From Methylophilus sp. TWE2 (lineage in GTDB: Bacteria; Pseudomonadota; Gammaproteobacteria; Burkholderiales; Methylophilaceae), in contig NZ_CP012020.1 of NCBI RefSeq assembly GCF_001183865.1, positions 806,001-870,000 of the forward strand: 64,000 bases of DNA, in the 5' to 3' direction. Positions 27,116-35,120 of the stretch are shown piece after piece. The notes under the pieces were generated by a model. That model saw only the letters and a program-made list of their open reading frames with translations. It was not told the origin of the DNA and ran no database searches. Position numbers and translations under genes: made by a program. Each line of letters starts with the position of its first letter. The stretch's first letter is position 1.

Positions 27116-27666
27116 CGTTAACCGCGTGGCAACGGCTGTGGTTTGCCAGCCAGCAACTTGTGTTGCGTCACCGCTGGCTGACAGGCATGGTATTGCTGGC
27201 GGGATTACTCACCGGCCTGGTGTTGCAAGCCTGGTGGCAACAGCAGTCATTACAGCAGCGGTTGCAGTCATTGCCTGCGCCAGTCTTGATGGCAGCCGAG
27301 ACAGCCAAGCCGGCGCAAACGTATCAGTCCGATTCAACCGTCGTTTTGCCAGACTGGCCTCCAGAAGCTGAAGCCGAACGCATCAGTGCCGACATCCTGA
27401 GCGAGGCAGATGCCATGGGCATGATCTTCGAACGGGCTGAGTTCCAGTCACTCCCGGTGGCGCATGCCCGTTTGCAGGTGCAACGCATTAAATTGCCGCT
27501 CAAGGGCGAATATTTGCAGGTGCGGCAGTTTTTGCGCCAGGTGTTGCAACGCTATCCCAGCCTGGCACTCAGCCAGTTTAAATTGCAACGCACAGATGTC
27601 ATGCAGCCAGCCATAGAGGCGTACGTAGAGTTCAGTTTGTATACCCGCAAGGGAGGCCAGCCATGA
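27103..27666 (+). CDS. Type II secretion PilO/GspM-like protein
   Basis: A 187-residue protein with one N-terminal membrane helix (about 24-46, WLTGMVLLAGLLTGLVLQAW), a predicted coiled-coil and a C-terminal alpha/beta domain (LPLKGEYLQVRQFLRQVLQRYPSLALSQF). That C-terminal motif is characteristic of PilO/GspM proteins of the inner-membrane alignment complex. Starts and stops overlap the neighbours. It links the ATPase-side ring to the periplasmic PilP/GspC protein. Confidence 0.7.
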   Translation: MEILALTAWQRLWFASQQLVLRHRWLTGMVLLAGLLTGLVLQAWWQQQSLQQRLQSLPAPVLMAAETAKPAQTYQSDSTVVLPDWPPEAEAERISADILSEADAMGMIFERAEFQSLPVAHARLQVQRIKLPLKGEYLQVRQFLRQVLQRYPSLALSQFKLQRTDVMQPAIEAYVEFSLYTRKGGQP

Positions 27667-28157
27667 CACAACGCTGGTGGATTTGGGCGTCGCTTGCATT
27701 CACCTTGCTGGCCTGCTGGTGGGTGGAGCAGGCCGAGCAGCCTGAGCAGGTGCTAGCAACGGCCAGTCCGGCGCCTGCTGTGAAACGCCGTATGCCTTTG
27801 GCCCAGGTCATGCCCGCACTCAAGGTCGCAGAAGCCCCAGCGGTCAGTCCTGACACGCGATTAGCGCTGGCAGAGGACCCTGGGGTGGATTTGTTTGCCG
27901 TGCTGGAGATGCCTGCAGACAACGCTGCCGAGGTGCAGGTGGCAGAAGCGGTCAATCCATACACCTATGCCGGCCGCCTGCAGGAAGAGGGGCGCTGGGT
28001 GGTTTTTTTGACCGATGGCCAACAACAATATGTCGTGCATGAGGGTGACCACTTTGCCGAAGGCTGGCGGGTGGCGGTGCTCGATCAACAGAAAGTCGTG
28101 CTGCAACATGCAGCCGAGCGCTTTGAAATCAGGCTGGATAACGGGGTGGTGTTTTGA
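27663..28157 (+). CDS. Type II secretion GspC/PilP-like periplasmic linker
   Basis: A 164-residue protein with an N-terminal hydrophobic segment (residues 5-19) containing LLAC, a possible lipobox. A proline/alanine-rich linker and a C-terminal homology-region-like beta domain follow (YTYAGRLQEEGRWVVFLTDG, then VVHEGDHFAEGWRVAVLD). This is the domain that in GspC and PilP binds the secretin N-domains. It overlaps the secretin start by 4 bp. Confidence 0.7.
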   Translation: MTQRWWIWASLAFTLLACWWVEQAEQPEQVLATASPAPAVKRRMPLAQVMPALKVAEAPAVSPDTRLALAEDPGVDLFAVLEMPADNAAEVQVAEAVNPYTYAGRLQEEGRWVVFLTDGQQQYVVHEGDHFAEGWRVAVLDQQKVVLQHAAERFEIRLDNGVVF

Positions 28158-30121
28158 ATAAAAAAGTCAATCATAAACATTGGGTATGGGCCTGCGCACT
28201 GCCCTGGCTGGTCAGTTGCAGTAGCTTCAGCCCTGCCGGATTGGGGCCTGAGAACCCGGCTGGCGATGCCACACTGGAACAGGCCAGGATTTATGCCGCA
28301 CGTGGCCAGGATGAGGAAGCGATCAGGCTTTTGCAGCCGTTGGTAGAAGCCAATCCGCGGCAGCCGCAATATAAAAACTGGCTGAGTTTATTGCAGGAGA
28401 AAAAACTGCAAAAGCAGCTGCAACAAGCCGATAGTTTGCTCGTCTCGCAACAGTACGATGCGGCCAGTGACATGTACCTGCAAGTGTTGCAGCAGGCGCC
28501 GAATAACCGTGCCGCCAGTGATGGTGTGCAAAAGGTGCAGTCAGCCCGCCAGCATGCTGCGCAGATTGCACAAGTGAAAGTCGCCATTGCCGCTGAGGAC
28601 TGGGCCGGTGCCGAGTTTGGCTTGCGCAGTATCCTGGCCGAGCAGTCAGCCCATGTCGAGGCGCGGCAATTGTTTGAGCAACTGGAGCAAAAGAAGAACG
28701 AAAAAAGTAGCGTGGTGCGGCCATTACAGTCTTCGCTCAAAAAGAAAATCACGCTGGAGCTGAAAAACACCCCGGTCAAACAGGCCTTTGAATATATTGG
28801 CAAGGCGGGCAACCTGAATTTTTCGTTTGATCAGGAGCTTAATGAAGGCATACGCGTGAATGTGTTGCTGCGCGATACCCCGATAGAACAGGCGCTGGAG
28901 GTGATTTTAACCAGCCACCAGTTGGGCAAGAAGGTTCTTAACAGCAATACGCTGCTGATTTACCCGCAAGCGCGTGCCGCCCAGTACGAGGAGTTGTTTG
29001 TTCGTAGTTTTTACCTCACGCATATGGATGCTAAACGTGCGCTCAATATGATGAAAACTGTGTTGCGGGCTAGTGATGTCTACATTGATGAAAAACTCAA
29101 TACGCTGGTGATCCGTGACACCATGGATCGCATCAAAGTAGCGGAAAAGCTCATTGCCTCGCAGGACCTGAATGAACCTGAAGTTATGCTCGAAGTGGAG
29201 GTCATGGAGATTAACCGCCGTAACCTGGAAAACCTGGGGATTCAGTATCCCAGCCAGATCGGCGTAGGGGTGCAGGGTAATGCGGCAGGCAGCAGTAACG
29301 GCACCCAGCCGCAGGCCGGCAAACTGAGCCTGACCGAGTTGCGTAACTTCAATGGCAACCTGGGCGTGTTTACCATCAATGATCCCGCCCTGGTGCTAAA
29401 CCTGCTGCATCAGGATACTGACACCAACTTGCTGGCCAGCCCCAAAATCCGCGTCAAGAACCGTGACCGCGCCAAGATTCATGTCGGTGACAAAATTCCG
29501 GTCTTGACCAGTGTTGCCAGCGCGCAGGGCTTTGTTAGCCAGAACGTGAATTATATTGAGGTCGGGATTAAGCTGGATGTGGAACCTGTGATCCAGATGC
29601 AGGACCAGGTCAGCATCAAGGTGGGCATGGAGGTCAGTAATATCACTGACCAGGTTACCACCAGCTCTGGTGTGCTGGCTTATACCATAGGCAGCCGCAA
29701 TGCCAATACCACCTTGCAGTTGCGCAATAATGAAACACAGATATTGGCCGGTCTGTTCCGTGACGATGAGCAGAAAACCCGGCGTAAAGTGCCCGGTTTG
29801 GCCAACCTGCCCCTGATCGGCAGGCTGTTCAGCAACAACAACCAGGACAAGCGCAAGAACGAAATTGTGTTGCTGATCACGCCGCGCATCATGCATAACC
29901 TGAGTCCGGCCAGTTCGGTCTATAGCTTGATCCCATCTGGGATTGCCGCCACGGCCAATCCGTTGGGTGCTGGTGGCGCGCGTGCCGTGCAAGCCAATGA
30001 ACCGGCACCTGCGGCACCAGCAGTCACGCCGCAATCTACGCAAAGCAATAATATGCGTAACGACAGCGGCTTTGCCAACCAGATGATGAACAGTACGGAT
30101 ACTGGCAGTGTTCAGCCGTAG
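28154..30121 (+). CDS. gspD: Type II secretion secretin, lipoprotein with N-terminal TPR region
   Basis: A 655-residue outer-membrane secretin. It has a lipoprotein signal (LVSC, Cys about 22), TPR-like helices (about 35-170), an STN/N0-like domain (KITLELKNTPVKQAFEYIG, about 205-265) and a NolW/N1 domain (YLTHMDAKRALNMMKTVL). The secretin core runs about 345-600, with VLNLLHQDTDTNLLASPKI and the C-terminal VPGLANLPLIGRLFS signature. The start is TTG 28154, overlapping the preceding TGA. The lipid anchor and TPR front end are not typical of classical GspD and suggest self-piloting. The last 55 residues are Ala/Pro/Asn-rich. Confidence 0.93.
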   Translation: MNKKVNHKHWVWACALPWLVSCSSFSPAGLGPENPAGDATLEQARIYAARGQDEEAIRLLQPLVEANPRQPQYKNWLSLLQEKKLQKQLQQADSLLVSQQYDAASDMYLQVLQQAPNNRAASDGVQKVQSARQHAAQIAQVKVAIAAEDWAGAEFGLRSILAEQSAHVEARQLFEQLEQKKNEKSSVVRPLQSSLKKKITLELKNTPVKQAFEYIGKAGNLNFSFDQELNEGIRVNVLLRDTPIEQALEVILTSHQLGKKVLNSNTLLIYPQARAAQYEELFVRSFYLTHMDAKRALNMMKTVLRASDVYIDEKLNTLVIRDTMDRIKVAEKLIASQDLNEPEVMLEVEVMEINRRNLENLGIQYPSQIGVGVQGNAAGSSNGTQPQAGKLSLTELRNFNGNLGVFTINDPALVLNLLHQDTDTNLLASPKIRVKNRDRAKIHVGDKIPVLTSVASAQGFVSQNVNYIEVGIKLDVEPVIQMQDQVSIKVGMEVSNITDQVTTSSGVLAYTIGSRNANTTLQLRNNETQILAGLFRDDEQKTRRKVPGLANLPLIGRLFSNNNQDKRKNEIVLLITPRIMHNLSPASSVYSLIPSGIAATANPLGAGGARAVQANEPAPAAPAVTPQSTQSNNMRNDSGFANQMMNSTDTGSVQP

Positions 30122-30157
30122 TGTGTTCAAACATAGTGTGTTCAGGTGACGCAATTG

Positions 30158-30679
30158 ATGCTTCAGCGAAAAAAACAAGGCTTTACTGTGGATTTCACTA
30201 GAGGTTTCGCTCCGCGCTTCACGCGGGGCTTCACGCTGGTCGAGTTAATGGTGACACTGGCCTTGCTCGCCTTGCTGGTGACCTCGGCTAGCCCGGTGCT
30301 GCAACTGAATACCAAGCGCGAAAAAGAGCGTGAACTCAAGCGTGCCTTGTGGCAAATCCGCGATGCGCTGGATGCCTATAAAGACGCGGTTGACCAGGGG
30401 CTGATCAAGAAAACAGCCGATGGCAGTGGTTATCCGCCTAGTCTGGTCATCCTGGTCAGCGGTGTTGAAAATGCCCAGGATCCCAAAAAGAAAAAACTGT
30501 TTTTTTTGCGGCGTATCCCGCGTGACCCGTTTGCGGCCGATGTCGGCCAGAGCAATGCCGAGACCTGGCGTATCCGTGCCTATGATGGTGCCATCGATGA
30601 GATGGCCAAAGATGTTTATGACGTCTCCTCGCGTTCGCCAGCCATCGGCATCAACCAGCAACCTTATAGTGAGTGGTAA
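30158..30679 (+). CDS. Type II secretion pseudopilin with an extended leader
   Basis: A 173-residue pseudopilin. The processing site is GFTLVELMVTLALLA with Glu at +5, followed by a helical body (LKRALWQIRDALDAYKDAVDQ) and a C-terminal domain rich in charged residues. The leader is odd: instead of about six residues it has some 22, with FT(R)GF-type units repeated three times before the true cleavage site. ATG 30158 (or GTG 30146) is used, without a clear Shine-Dalgarno site. It is followed 3 bp later by another pseudopilin. Whether it is the GspH, I or J equivalent cannot be said. Confidence 0.82.
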   Translation: MLQRKKQGFTVDFTRGFAPRFTRGFTLVELMVTLALLALLVTSASPVLQLNTKREKERELKRALWQIRDALDAYKDAVDQGLIKKTADGSGYPPSLVILVSGVENAQDPKKKKLFFLRRIPRDPFAADVGQSNAETWRIRAYDGAIDEMAKDVYDVSSRSPAIGINQQPYSEW

Positions 30680-30682
30680 AGC

Positions 30683-31054
30683 ATGAAGCGCGGATTCACC
30701 CTGATTGAAATGCTGGTGGTGCTGGCGATCCTGGCCATGCTGCTGACCATCGTCACACCCAAGTTTATGCATATGCTGCAACGTTCCAAGGAAACCAGTC
30801 TGCGTCATGACCTGCTGACCATGCGCGATGCCATCGACAAGTTTTATAGCGATAAAAACCGTTACCCCGAGACGCTGGATGAACTGGTTGAGCGGCAATA
30901 TCTCAAAGCCATTCCGCCCGACCCCATCACCGAGCGCACAGACACCTGGGTGATTACACTGCCACCTAATATAGACGAGCAAGGCAGTGTGTTTGATGTG
31001 CACAGTGGCTCGACATTACTGTCCGAGGACGGGACGCCGTATGCGTTGTGGTAA
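30683..31054 (+). CDS. Type II secretion pseudopilin
   Basis: A 123-residue protein with a short leader MKRG and processing motif GFTLIEMLVVLAILAML, Glu at +5. The body (SLRHDLLTMRDAIDKFYSDK, NRYPETLDELVERQYLKAIP, DPITERTDTWVI) is GspG-like and close in pattern to the pilin-like minor subunits. It ends YALW, similar to the SEW end of the gene before. The start is 3 bp after the previous stop; the stop overlaps the next gene's start by 14 bp. Confidence 0.88.
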   Translation: MKRGFTLIEMLVVLAILAMLLTIVTPKFMHMLQRSKETSLRHDLLTMRDAIDKFYSDKNRYPETLDELVERQYLKAIPPDPITERTDTWVITLPPNIDEQGSVFDVHSGSTLLSEDGTPYALW

Positions 31055-31535
31055 GCCTTTTTCCAGCGGCTTTGTATTGATCGGCATGTTTATGATGATC
31101 ATGCTCAGTGGTCTGGTGATGGCGCAAGCCAGTATGCGCTGGCAAACCCAGGTGCTACGTGAACGTGAGTACGAGCTGATTAAGGTCGGGCTGGCTTACC
31201 GTGACGCGATTGGCCGCTACTATAACCAGACGCCTGGCGTGGTCAAAACCTATCCGCCGACGCTGGAAGCCCTGTACGAAGATACACGCTTCCCCACGGC
31301 ACGCCGTCATTTGCGCAAAATGTATCTGGACCCAATCACGCAACGCGAAGGTTGGGGCATTGTAGAGGCGCCCAGTGGCGGCATCATGGGCATTTACAGC
31401 TTGTCAGACAAACCGCCTTTCAAAACCAAAGGTTATCGCGGCAACCTTGAGCATTTGAATAACAAGCGTTATTACGGTGAGTGGTATTTTGTCTATGTGC
31501 CACAACCCATCAGCAGTAACGCCGCAAGCATGTAG
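31041..31535 (+). CDS. Type II secretion pseudopilin lacking Glu+5
   Basis: A 164-residue protein. ATG 31041 lies inside the preceding gene and gives the leader MRCGKPFSSG, then FVLIGMFMMIMLSGL. The residue at +5 is Gly, not Glu, a feature of tip pseudopilins such as GspK. The body shares REREYELIKVGLAYRDAIGRY and a PPTLEALYEDTRFP segment with the other two pseudopilins. It is shorter than ordinary GspK (about 300). It is the last gene of the T2SS block; no prepilin peptidase gene is present in the window. Confidence 0.8.
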   Translation: MRCGKPFSSGFVLIGMFMMIMLSGLVMAQASMRWQTQVLREREYELIKVGLAYRDAIGRYYNQTPGVVKTYPPTLEALYEDTRFPTARRHLRKMYLDPITQREGWGIVEAPSGGIMGIYSLSDKPPFKTKGYRGNLEHLNNKRYYGEWYFVYVPQPISSNAASM

Positions 31536-31642
31536 TTTCCTTTTTCATCGCTAACTCACTGCTTTTAGCTTCTTTTCTAGGCATATGTGTAAAGTTATGT
31601 TAATGACATCAGGCTTTTGGCTCTCCCAACGATTAAACAATT

Positions 31643-31685
31643 GAGAGGGAGTGAATAGGAAACTTTCCCTAATTTGGCGGGTTTT
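31643..31685 (+). promoter_or_regulatory. Upstream element before exbB shared with the PEP-CTERM gene
   Basis: A GAGAG stretch is followed by the near-palindrome GGAAACTTTCCCT (31658-31670) and GGCGGGTTTT. The same order (GAGAG, GGGAACGTTTCCCT, AAGGGTTTT) occurs at 33743-33783 before the PEP-CTERM gene. The distances to the start codons are similar, 66 and 56 bp. It is probably an operator or promoter core; the binding protein is unknown. Confidence 0.45.
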
Positions 31686-31736
31686 TTTCCTTGTGTTTGA
31701 AAATGCCCGGTTTGAGCGTGACTGACGGAGTGTATT

Positions 31737-32375
31737 GTGGATCTGGTACCAGATATTGTTGATATTGTATTGTATTTGCTGGGCGGGTTGTCAGTCCTGG
31801 TATGGTCCATCATTCTGTTTAAGGGTTGGGCGTGGTACCGGTCAGGGGGCGAGTCCAGTCAATTTCTCTCCGAGTGGCAGCATGTTAAAACCATTTACGA
31901 GTTGCCCAAACTGATTGCGCACAGCAACAGCAGCTTTGCGCGGTTGTGTGATGCAGGTATGCGGGCCATGAACGAAGCAATGGCCAACTCTGTTCTGCGC
32001 AGAAATGAGCGCCAGGAAGTGATTTTGCTCTCACTCAAGCAGCAGGCCTATCTGGAGCAAAAACGCATGGATGGTGGCGTGGCAGTGTTGGCTAGCATCG
32101 GTTCTACTGCGCCGTTTATCGGTTTGTTTGGTACCGTGTGGGGCATTATGAATGCTTTGCGTACCATTACAGCGACCGGTTCTGCTGGTCTGGATGTGGT
32201 GGCTGGGCCGATCGGTGAAGCTTTGATTGCTACAGCCATTGGCATTGCAACCGCAGTCCCTGCCGTGTTGGCGTACAACTACTTTATGCGCAAGCAGAAG
32301 GTGCTAAGGGCTGAGATGGAGCAGGTCGCCAGCCGTTTTCAATCGCTGCTGACACAATCTGGCGCGGAGGGTTAA
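31737..32375 (+). CDS. exbB: ExbB/TolQ-type energy-transducing motor protein
   Basis: A 212-residue inner-membrane protein with three membrane helices (about 8-28, 115-137 and 160-182). It has the MotA/TolQ/ExbB signature VLASIGSTAPFIGLFGTVWG and GPIGEALIATAIGIATAVPA. The start is GTG 31737 with CGGAG 6 bp before it. With ExbD it forms the proton-driven motor that powers TonB. Its linkage to three TonB-dependent receptors and a T1SS suggests a dedicated energising set. Confidence 0.94.
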   Translation: MDLVPDIVDIVLYLLGGLSVLVWSIILFKGWAWYRSGGESSQFLSEWQHVKTIYELPKLIAHSNSSFARLCDAGMRAMNEAMANSVLRRNERQEVILLSLKQQAYLEQKRMDGGVAVLASIGSTAPFIGLFGTVWGIMNALRTITATGSAGLDVVAGPIGEALIATAIGIATAVPAVLAYNYFMRKQKVLRAEMEQVASRFQSLLTQSGAEG

Positions 32376-32379
32376 TACC

Positions 32380-32793
32380 ATGGCCATGTTTAGTGAAAGT
32401 GAGAGCGAAGACTTAGTCAGCGAAATCAATGTGACGCCGCTGGTAGATGTGATGCTGGTATTGCTGACTGTGTTTATCGTCACGGCACCGTTGCTGATGA
32501 ATGCCGTCAAGGTCAAGCTGCCGCAAGCTAGTGCAGAGGTGGCGGTGACAGTGCCCAAAACTGCGCATATCAGTGTGACAGATACCGGGGATGTGTACCT
32601 GGACCAGAAAAATATGCCGCTTGATAGCCTGACTACTGAGTTGGGGACGCTAAAGCAAAAGCATGATCCGGCGGTAGAAATTTATGCCGATGAACATGCG
32701 CAGTATGGCGTGGTGGCAAAAGTGCTGGCCGCGATACAGCGGGCAGGCATCAGCAAGTTCAGTTTTGTCATGTCGCCAGAGTCTCGGAAATAA
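32380..32793 (+). CDS. exbD: ExbD/TolR-type energy-transducing motor protein
   Basis: A 137-residue protein with a short cytoplasmic start, one membrane helix (about 18-38) preceded by INVTPLVDVMLVLLTVFIV, and a periplasmic domain. The Asp in the LVDVML segment is the conserved proton-path residue of ExbD/TolR. It starts 4 bp after exbB and ends 6 bp before tonB, one operon. Confidence 0.94.
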   Translation: MAMFSESESEDLVSEINVTPLVDVMLVLLTVFIVTAPLLMNAVKVKLPQASAEVAVTVPKTAHISVTDTGDVYLDQKNMPLDSLTTELGTLKQKHDPAVEIYADEHAQYGVVAKVLAAIQRAGISKFSFVMSPESRK

Positions 32794-32799
32794 ATTGGC

Positions 32800-33609
32800 A
32801 TGACCACCCTGATTTATCCTCAAGCACACAATGACTCACTGCTTTGGCGAGCAGTGGCAGTGTCGCTGGGGTTGCATCTGCTGGTGGCGATGATTTATCC
32901 AAAACTAAGCCAGATTCAATTGCCAGCCATCCCCGAGCGCATGGAAATCGAGTTTTTTTCGATCAAAGCCCCTGCGCCTGCAGTACAACAGGTTTCGCCG
33001 CCAGTAGATATCCCAAAACCTGCGGAGCCGCCAAAGGCCGAACCAAAGCCCGTGATAAAACCAGTGACGCCTGTGGAAACACCTAAGCCTGTGCTGGCGA
33101 CGCCTAGTCACAATGACTCGGATTACCGTGTGCAGGAGCAGCCTGTGCAGCCGCCAGCCAAGGTTGAGCCTGCCCCGGCACCTGCGACCAACAATACAGC
33201 TGACACTGCGGCGCATGCATCAGCGACAAGCAGTGAAAGCACTGCCAAAGAAGCCAAGCCAACGGCGGCCCCGGTGGCCACTGCCACTGCAGAAACAGAC
33301 GAGCTCAGTGCGAGTGACAATGACGCCTGGGGTGACTATGGCGAGCAGTTGCGCTCGCTGGTGAATAAAAGCAAACAATATCCGCCGATTGCTATCCGCC
33401 GTCATCTCGAAGGTGAAGCGATCGTGGTCGCGCAGTTTGTAAAAGGTGAGTTGGTGAATGTGTCACTGGCAGATAGCAGCAAACATGTGCCGCTGGATGA
33501 AGAGGCCATGCGCATGGTGAAAAAGGCGATTGCCCAACTTGGCGTGAAAGACAGTTTAAGAAAGAAAAGCTTCAAAATAACAATACCAGTCGCTTTCAAG
33601 CTGGAGTGA
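32800..33609 (+). CDS. tonB: TonB energy transducer
   Basis: A 269-residue protein with an N-terminal membrane helix (about 16-33, AVAVSLGLHLLVAMIYP), a Pro/Lys/Glu/Ala-rich periplasmic spacer (about 60-165) and a C-terminal TonB domain. The latter shows YPPIAIRRHLEGEAIVVAQFV and SSKHVPLDEEAMRMVKKA. The SLGLHLL motif includes the conserved helix His. A T-rich terminator follows, closing the exbB-exbD-tonB operon. Confidence 0.94.
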   Translation: MTTLIYPQAHNDSLLWRAVAVSLGLHLLVAMIYPKLSQIQLPAIPERMEIEFFSIKAPAPAVQQVSPPVDIPKPAEPPKAEPKPVIKPVTPVETPKPVLATPSHNDSDYRVQEQPVQPPAKVEPAPAPATNNTADTAAHASATSSESTAKEAKPTAAPVATATAETDELSASDNDAWGDYGEQLRSLVNKSKQYPPIAIRRHLEGEAIVVAQFVKGELVNVSLADSSKHVPLDEEAMRMVKKAIAQLGVKDSLRKKSFKITIPVAFKLE

Positions 33610-33690
33610 TCCGTTCGCGGTTTCCCGAAGCCAGGCGTTATTTAGAAAGTACATCCCTCACTTTCGCTCAACGATAACGTCTGTTCTCTA

Positions 33691-33741
33691 CCCCCTGTGG
33701 TTTGCCATTCTTTCCTCCGGCAAAACATGGGGGATTTTTTT
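33691..33741 (+). terminator. Rho-independent terminator after tonB
   Basis: The arms CCCCC...TTTGCC (33691-33706) and GGCAAA...GGGGG (33719-33733) pair with a small internal mismatch, followed by seven T at 33735-33741. It ends the exbB-exbD-tonB transcript. Confidence 0.75.
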
Positions 33742-33742
33742 G

Positions 33743-33783
33743 AGAGTTGAGAATGCGGGAACGTTTCCCTGTTAAGGGTTTTA
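33743..33783 (+). promoter_or_regulatory. Upstream element before the PEP-CTERM gene, shared with exbB
   Basis: GAGAG, then GGGAACGTTTCCCT (33757-33770) and AAGGGTTTT, in the same order as the exbB upstream element at 31643-31685. The core is a near-palindrome. It lies 56 bp before ATG 33827. The function is inferred only from the duplication and position. Confidence 0.45.
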
Positions 33784-33826
33784 CATAGTAGCTAAGATGA
33801 GTTCAAACGATAAGAGGTAGGAATAT

Positions 33827-34438
33827 ATGCTAATAAAACAAGTAAGAATATGGCTTGCGGTCGGGGCACTTATGCTCAGTTTCAATACTGAAGCAAAGAT
33901 TGAGTATTTCCAGGACAGCTTTAGTGGGGTTTTGGCCAGGGACGTGCAAAACGATTTTTTCTGGTTTACAGGACAGTCTACTTTTGTAAGCGGTAATGTA
34001 GGTTTAACCACGACTCATGAGATTGTTGAGTTCGAGCCGGACTCTTTTTATGCGTTTGGTATTTTTTCAAGAAATGATGACCTGAAAACCTTTTCAGGTA
34101 ACTTTGAGCTTTATTACAAAGTTGATGACCCATATAACCCTCCAAATCCATGGCTTGACCCGTTGACGCCATTTCCTGTCGGCGGTTATTTCAGGTCTGA
34201 ACAGAGTCTGTATTCTCCGGTAGATGGCACTGTGTTAGAGCAAACGATTCTGTACGGTGAAATCAATGGTGCCATGACCAATCGAGAGTATTTGTCATTT
34301 ACAGTCAATTGGACGCTTTATACATTTGATGCAGCCAGTGCTGTTCCAGCACCCTCTCCAATTTGGTTGTTTGCGAGCGGTTTACTCTTGCTGTCATCAA
34401 TAAGTTACAGGAAAAAGTATCATTTGTTCAGCAGATAA
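33827..34438 (+). CDS. PEP-CTERM-type exported protein
   Basis: A 203-residue protein with an N-terminal signal peptide (residues 1-24, VRIWLAVGALMLSFNTEA). At the C-terminus is a PEP-CTERM-like sorting tail: VPAPSPIWLFASGLLLL, then a basic RKK. The tail has the small-Pro-Pro motif, hydrophobic helix and basic end recognised by exosortases. The mature part (about 150 residues, rich in Phe, Tyr, Asp) has no recognised domain. The exosortase gene is not in the window. It follows a terminator, so it is monocistronic. Confidence 0.8.
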   Translation: MLIKQVRIWLAVGALMLSFNTEAKIEYFQDSFSGVLARDVQNDFFWFTGQSTFVSGNVGLTTTHEIVEFEPDSFYAFGIFSRNDDLKTFSGNFELYYKVDDPYNPPNPWLDPLTPFPVGGYFRSEQSLYSPVDGTVLEQTILYGEINGAMTNREYLSFTVNWTLYTFDAASAVPAPSPIWLFASGLLLLSSISYRKKYHLFSR

Positions 34439-34572
34439 TACTTGGAGAGGTGCTTCTAAAGTCATGCAATTTCGCTCTACCTATGTGGTTATTATCAGCC
34501 ATGTTGGTGGTTGATAAGCATCAATATCAGAAGCAGGTTCGCGCATAACAAGTAAAAGCGTGCATGATTTGG

Positions 34573-34587
34573 TGGCACACATTTTGC
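34573..34587 (+). promoter_or_regulatory. Possible sigma-54 promoter core before the second fecI
   Basis: TGGCAC at 34573-34578 and TTGC at 34584-34587 give the exact GG-N10-GC spacing of a -24/-12 promoter. The expected transcript start (about 34599) coincides with the first in-frame ATG, which would leave no leader. The site may therefore be a chance match. Confidence 0.35.
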
Positions 34588-34598
34588 CAATAAGGAGC

Positions 34599-35120
34599 AT
34601 GGATAAAACAATGGTTTGGTGTGGCATCAATCTGCAATGGGCGTATACCGATTTGCTTGGTTACATACGCTTTAAGGTTGCGTGCCCGCACCTGGCCAAA
34701 GATATCCTGCATGATGCCTTGATCCGCTACACCATCTCCGGCAGTGCCAACAAGGATGCCGAACCGCATGCCTATATGCGCAGCATTGCTAAAAACCTGA
34801 TTGTGGACAGCTATCATCACGCACAGCGGTTTGTTTCGCTGGAGGCTGAAATAGGCCTTAACCGCGAATGGCTGGATACGCCAACCTTATCCGTGGAGCA
34901 GCTGAGTGATATCAAGCAGCGGCTGGAAATGATTCAGCAGATTCTGGAGCAATTGCCGCCACGTTGCCGCCAGGTATTCTGGATGTATCGCGTAGAAGGG
35001 CACACCCAAACCGAGATTGCGGCTGCGCTCGGCATTAGCAAAAACATGGTTGAGCGTCACGTGATGCGTGCCATTCTCGATTTAAGCAGTGCACGCGAGC
35101 TCATAGAGGCAACCGTGTGA
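34599..35120 (+). CDS. FecI-family ECF RNA polymerase sigma factor (second)
   Basis: A 173-residue paralogue of the sigma factor at 250, the same length with the start chosen here. Region 2 shows AKDILHDALIRY. Region 4 shows LPPRCRQVFWMYRVEGHTQTEIAAALGISKNMVERHVMRAI. AAGGAG ends 1 bp before ATG 34599, so ATG 34611 is a fair alternative; GTG 34560 is upstream and unsupported. The gene overlaps fecR and lies about 1.6 kb before receptor copy 3, repeating the fecI-fecR-receptor layout. Confidence 0.9.
   Translation: MDKTMVWCGINLQWAYTDLLGYIRFKVACPHLAKDILHDALIRYTISGSANKDAEPHAYMRSIAKNLIVDSYHHAQRFVSLEAEIGLNREWLDTPTLSVEQLSDIKQRLEMIQQILEQLPPRCRQVFWMYRVEGHTQTEIAAALGISKNMVERHVMRAILDLSSARELIEATV

Noticed and set aside
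29396..30178. 260-codon minus-strand frame over the end of gspD
   Set aside because: Antisense to a clear secretin; His/Gln-rich composition is typical of a shadow frame.
30245..31003. 252-codon minus-strand frame over two pseudopilin genes
   Set aside because: Antisense to two genes with clear prepilin signals; no start signals of its own.
34492..34517. TTATCA/TGATAA inverted pair upstream of the second fecI
   Set aside because: Only 6-bp arms in AT-rich DNA; too weak to call an operator.
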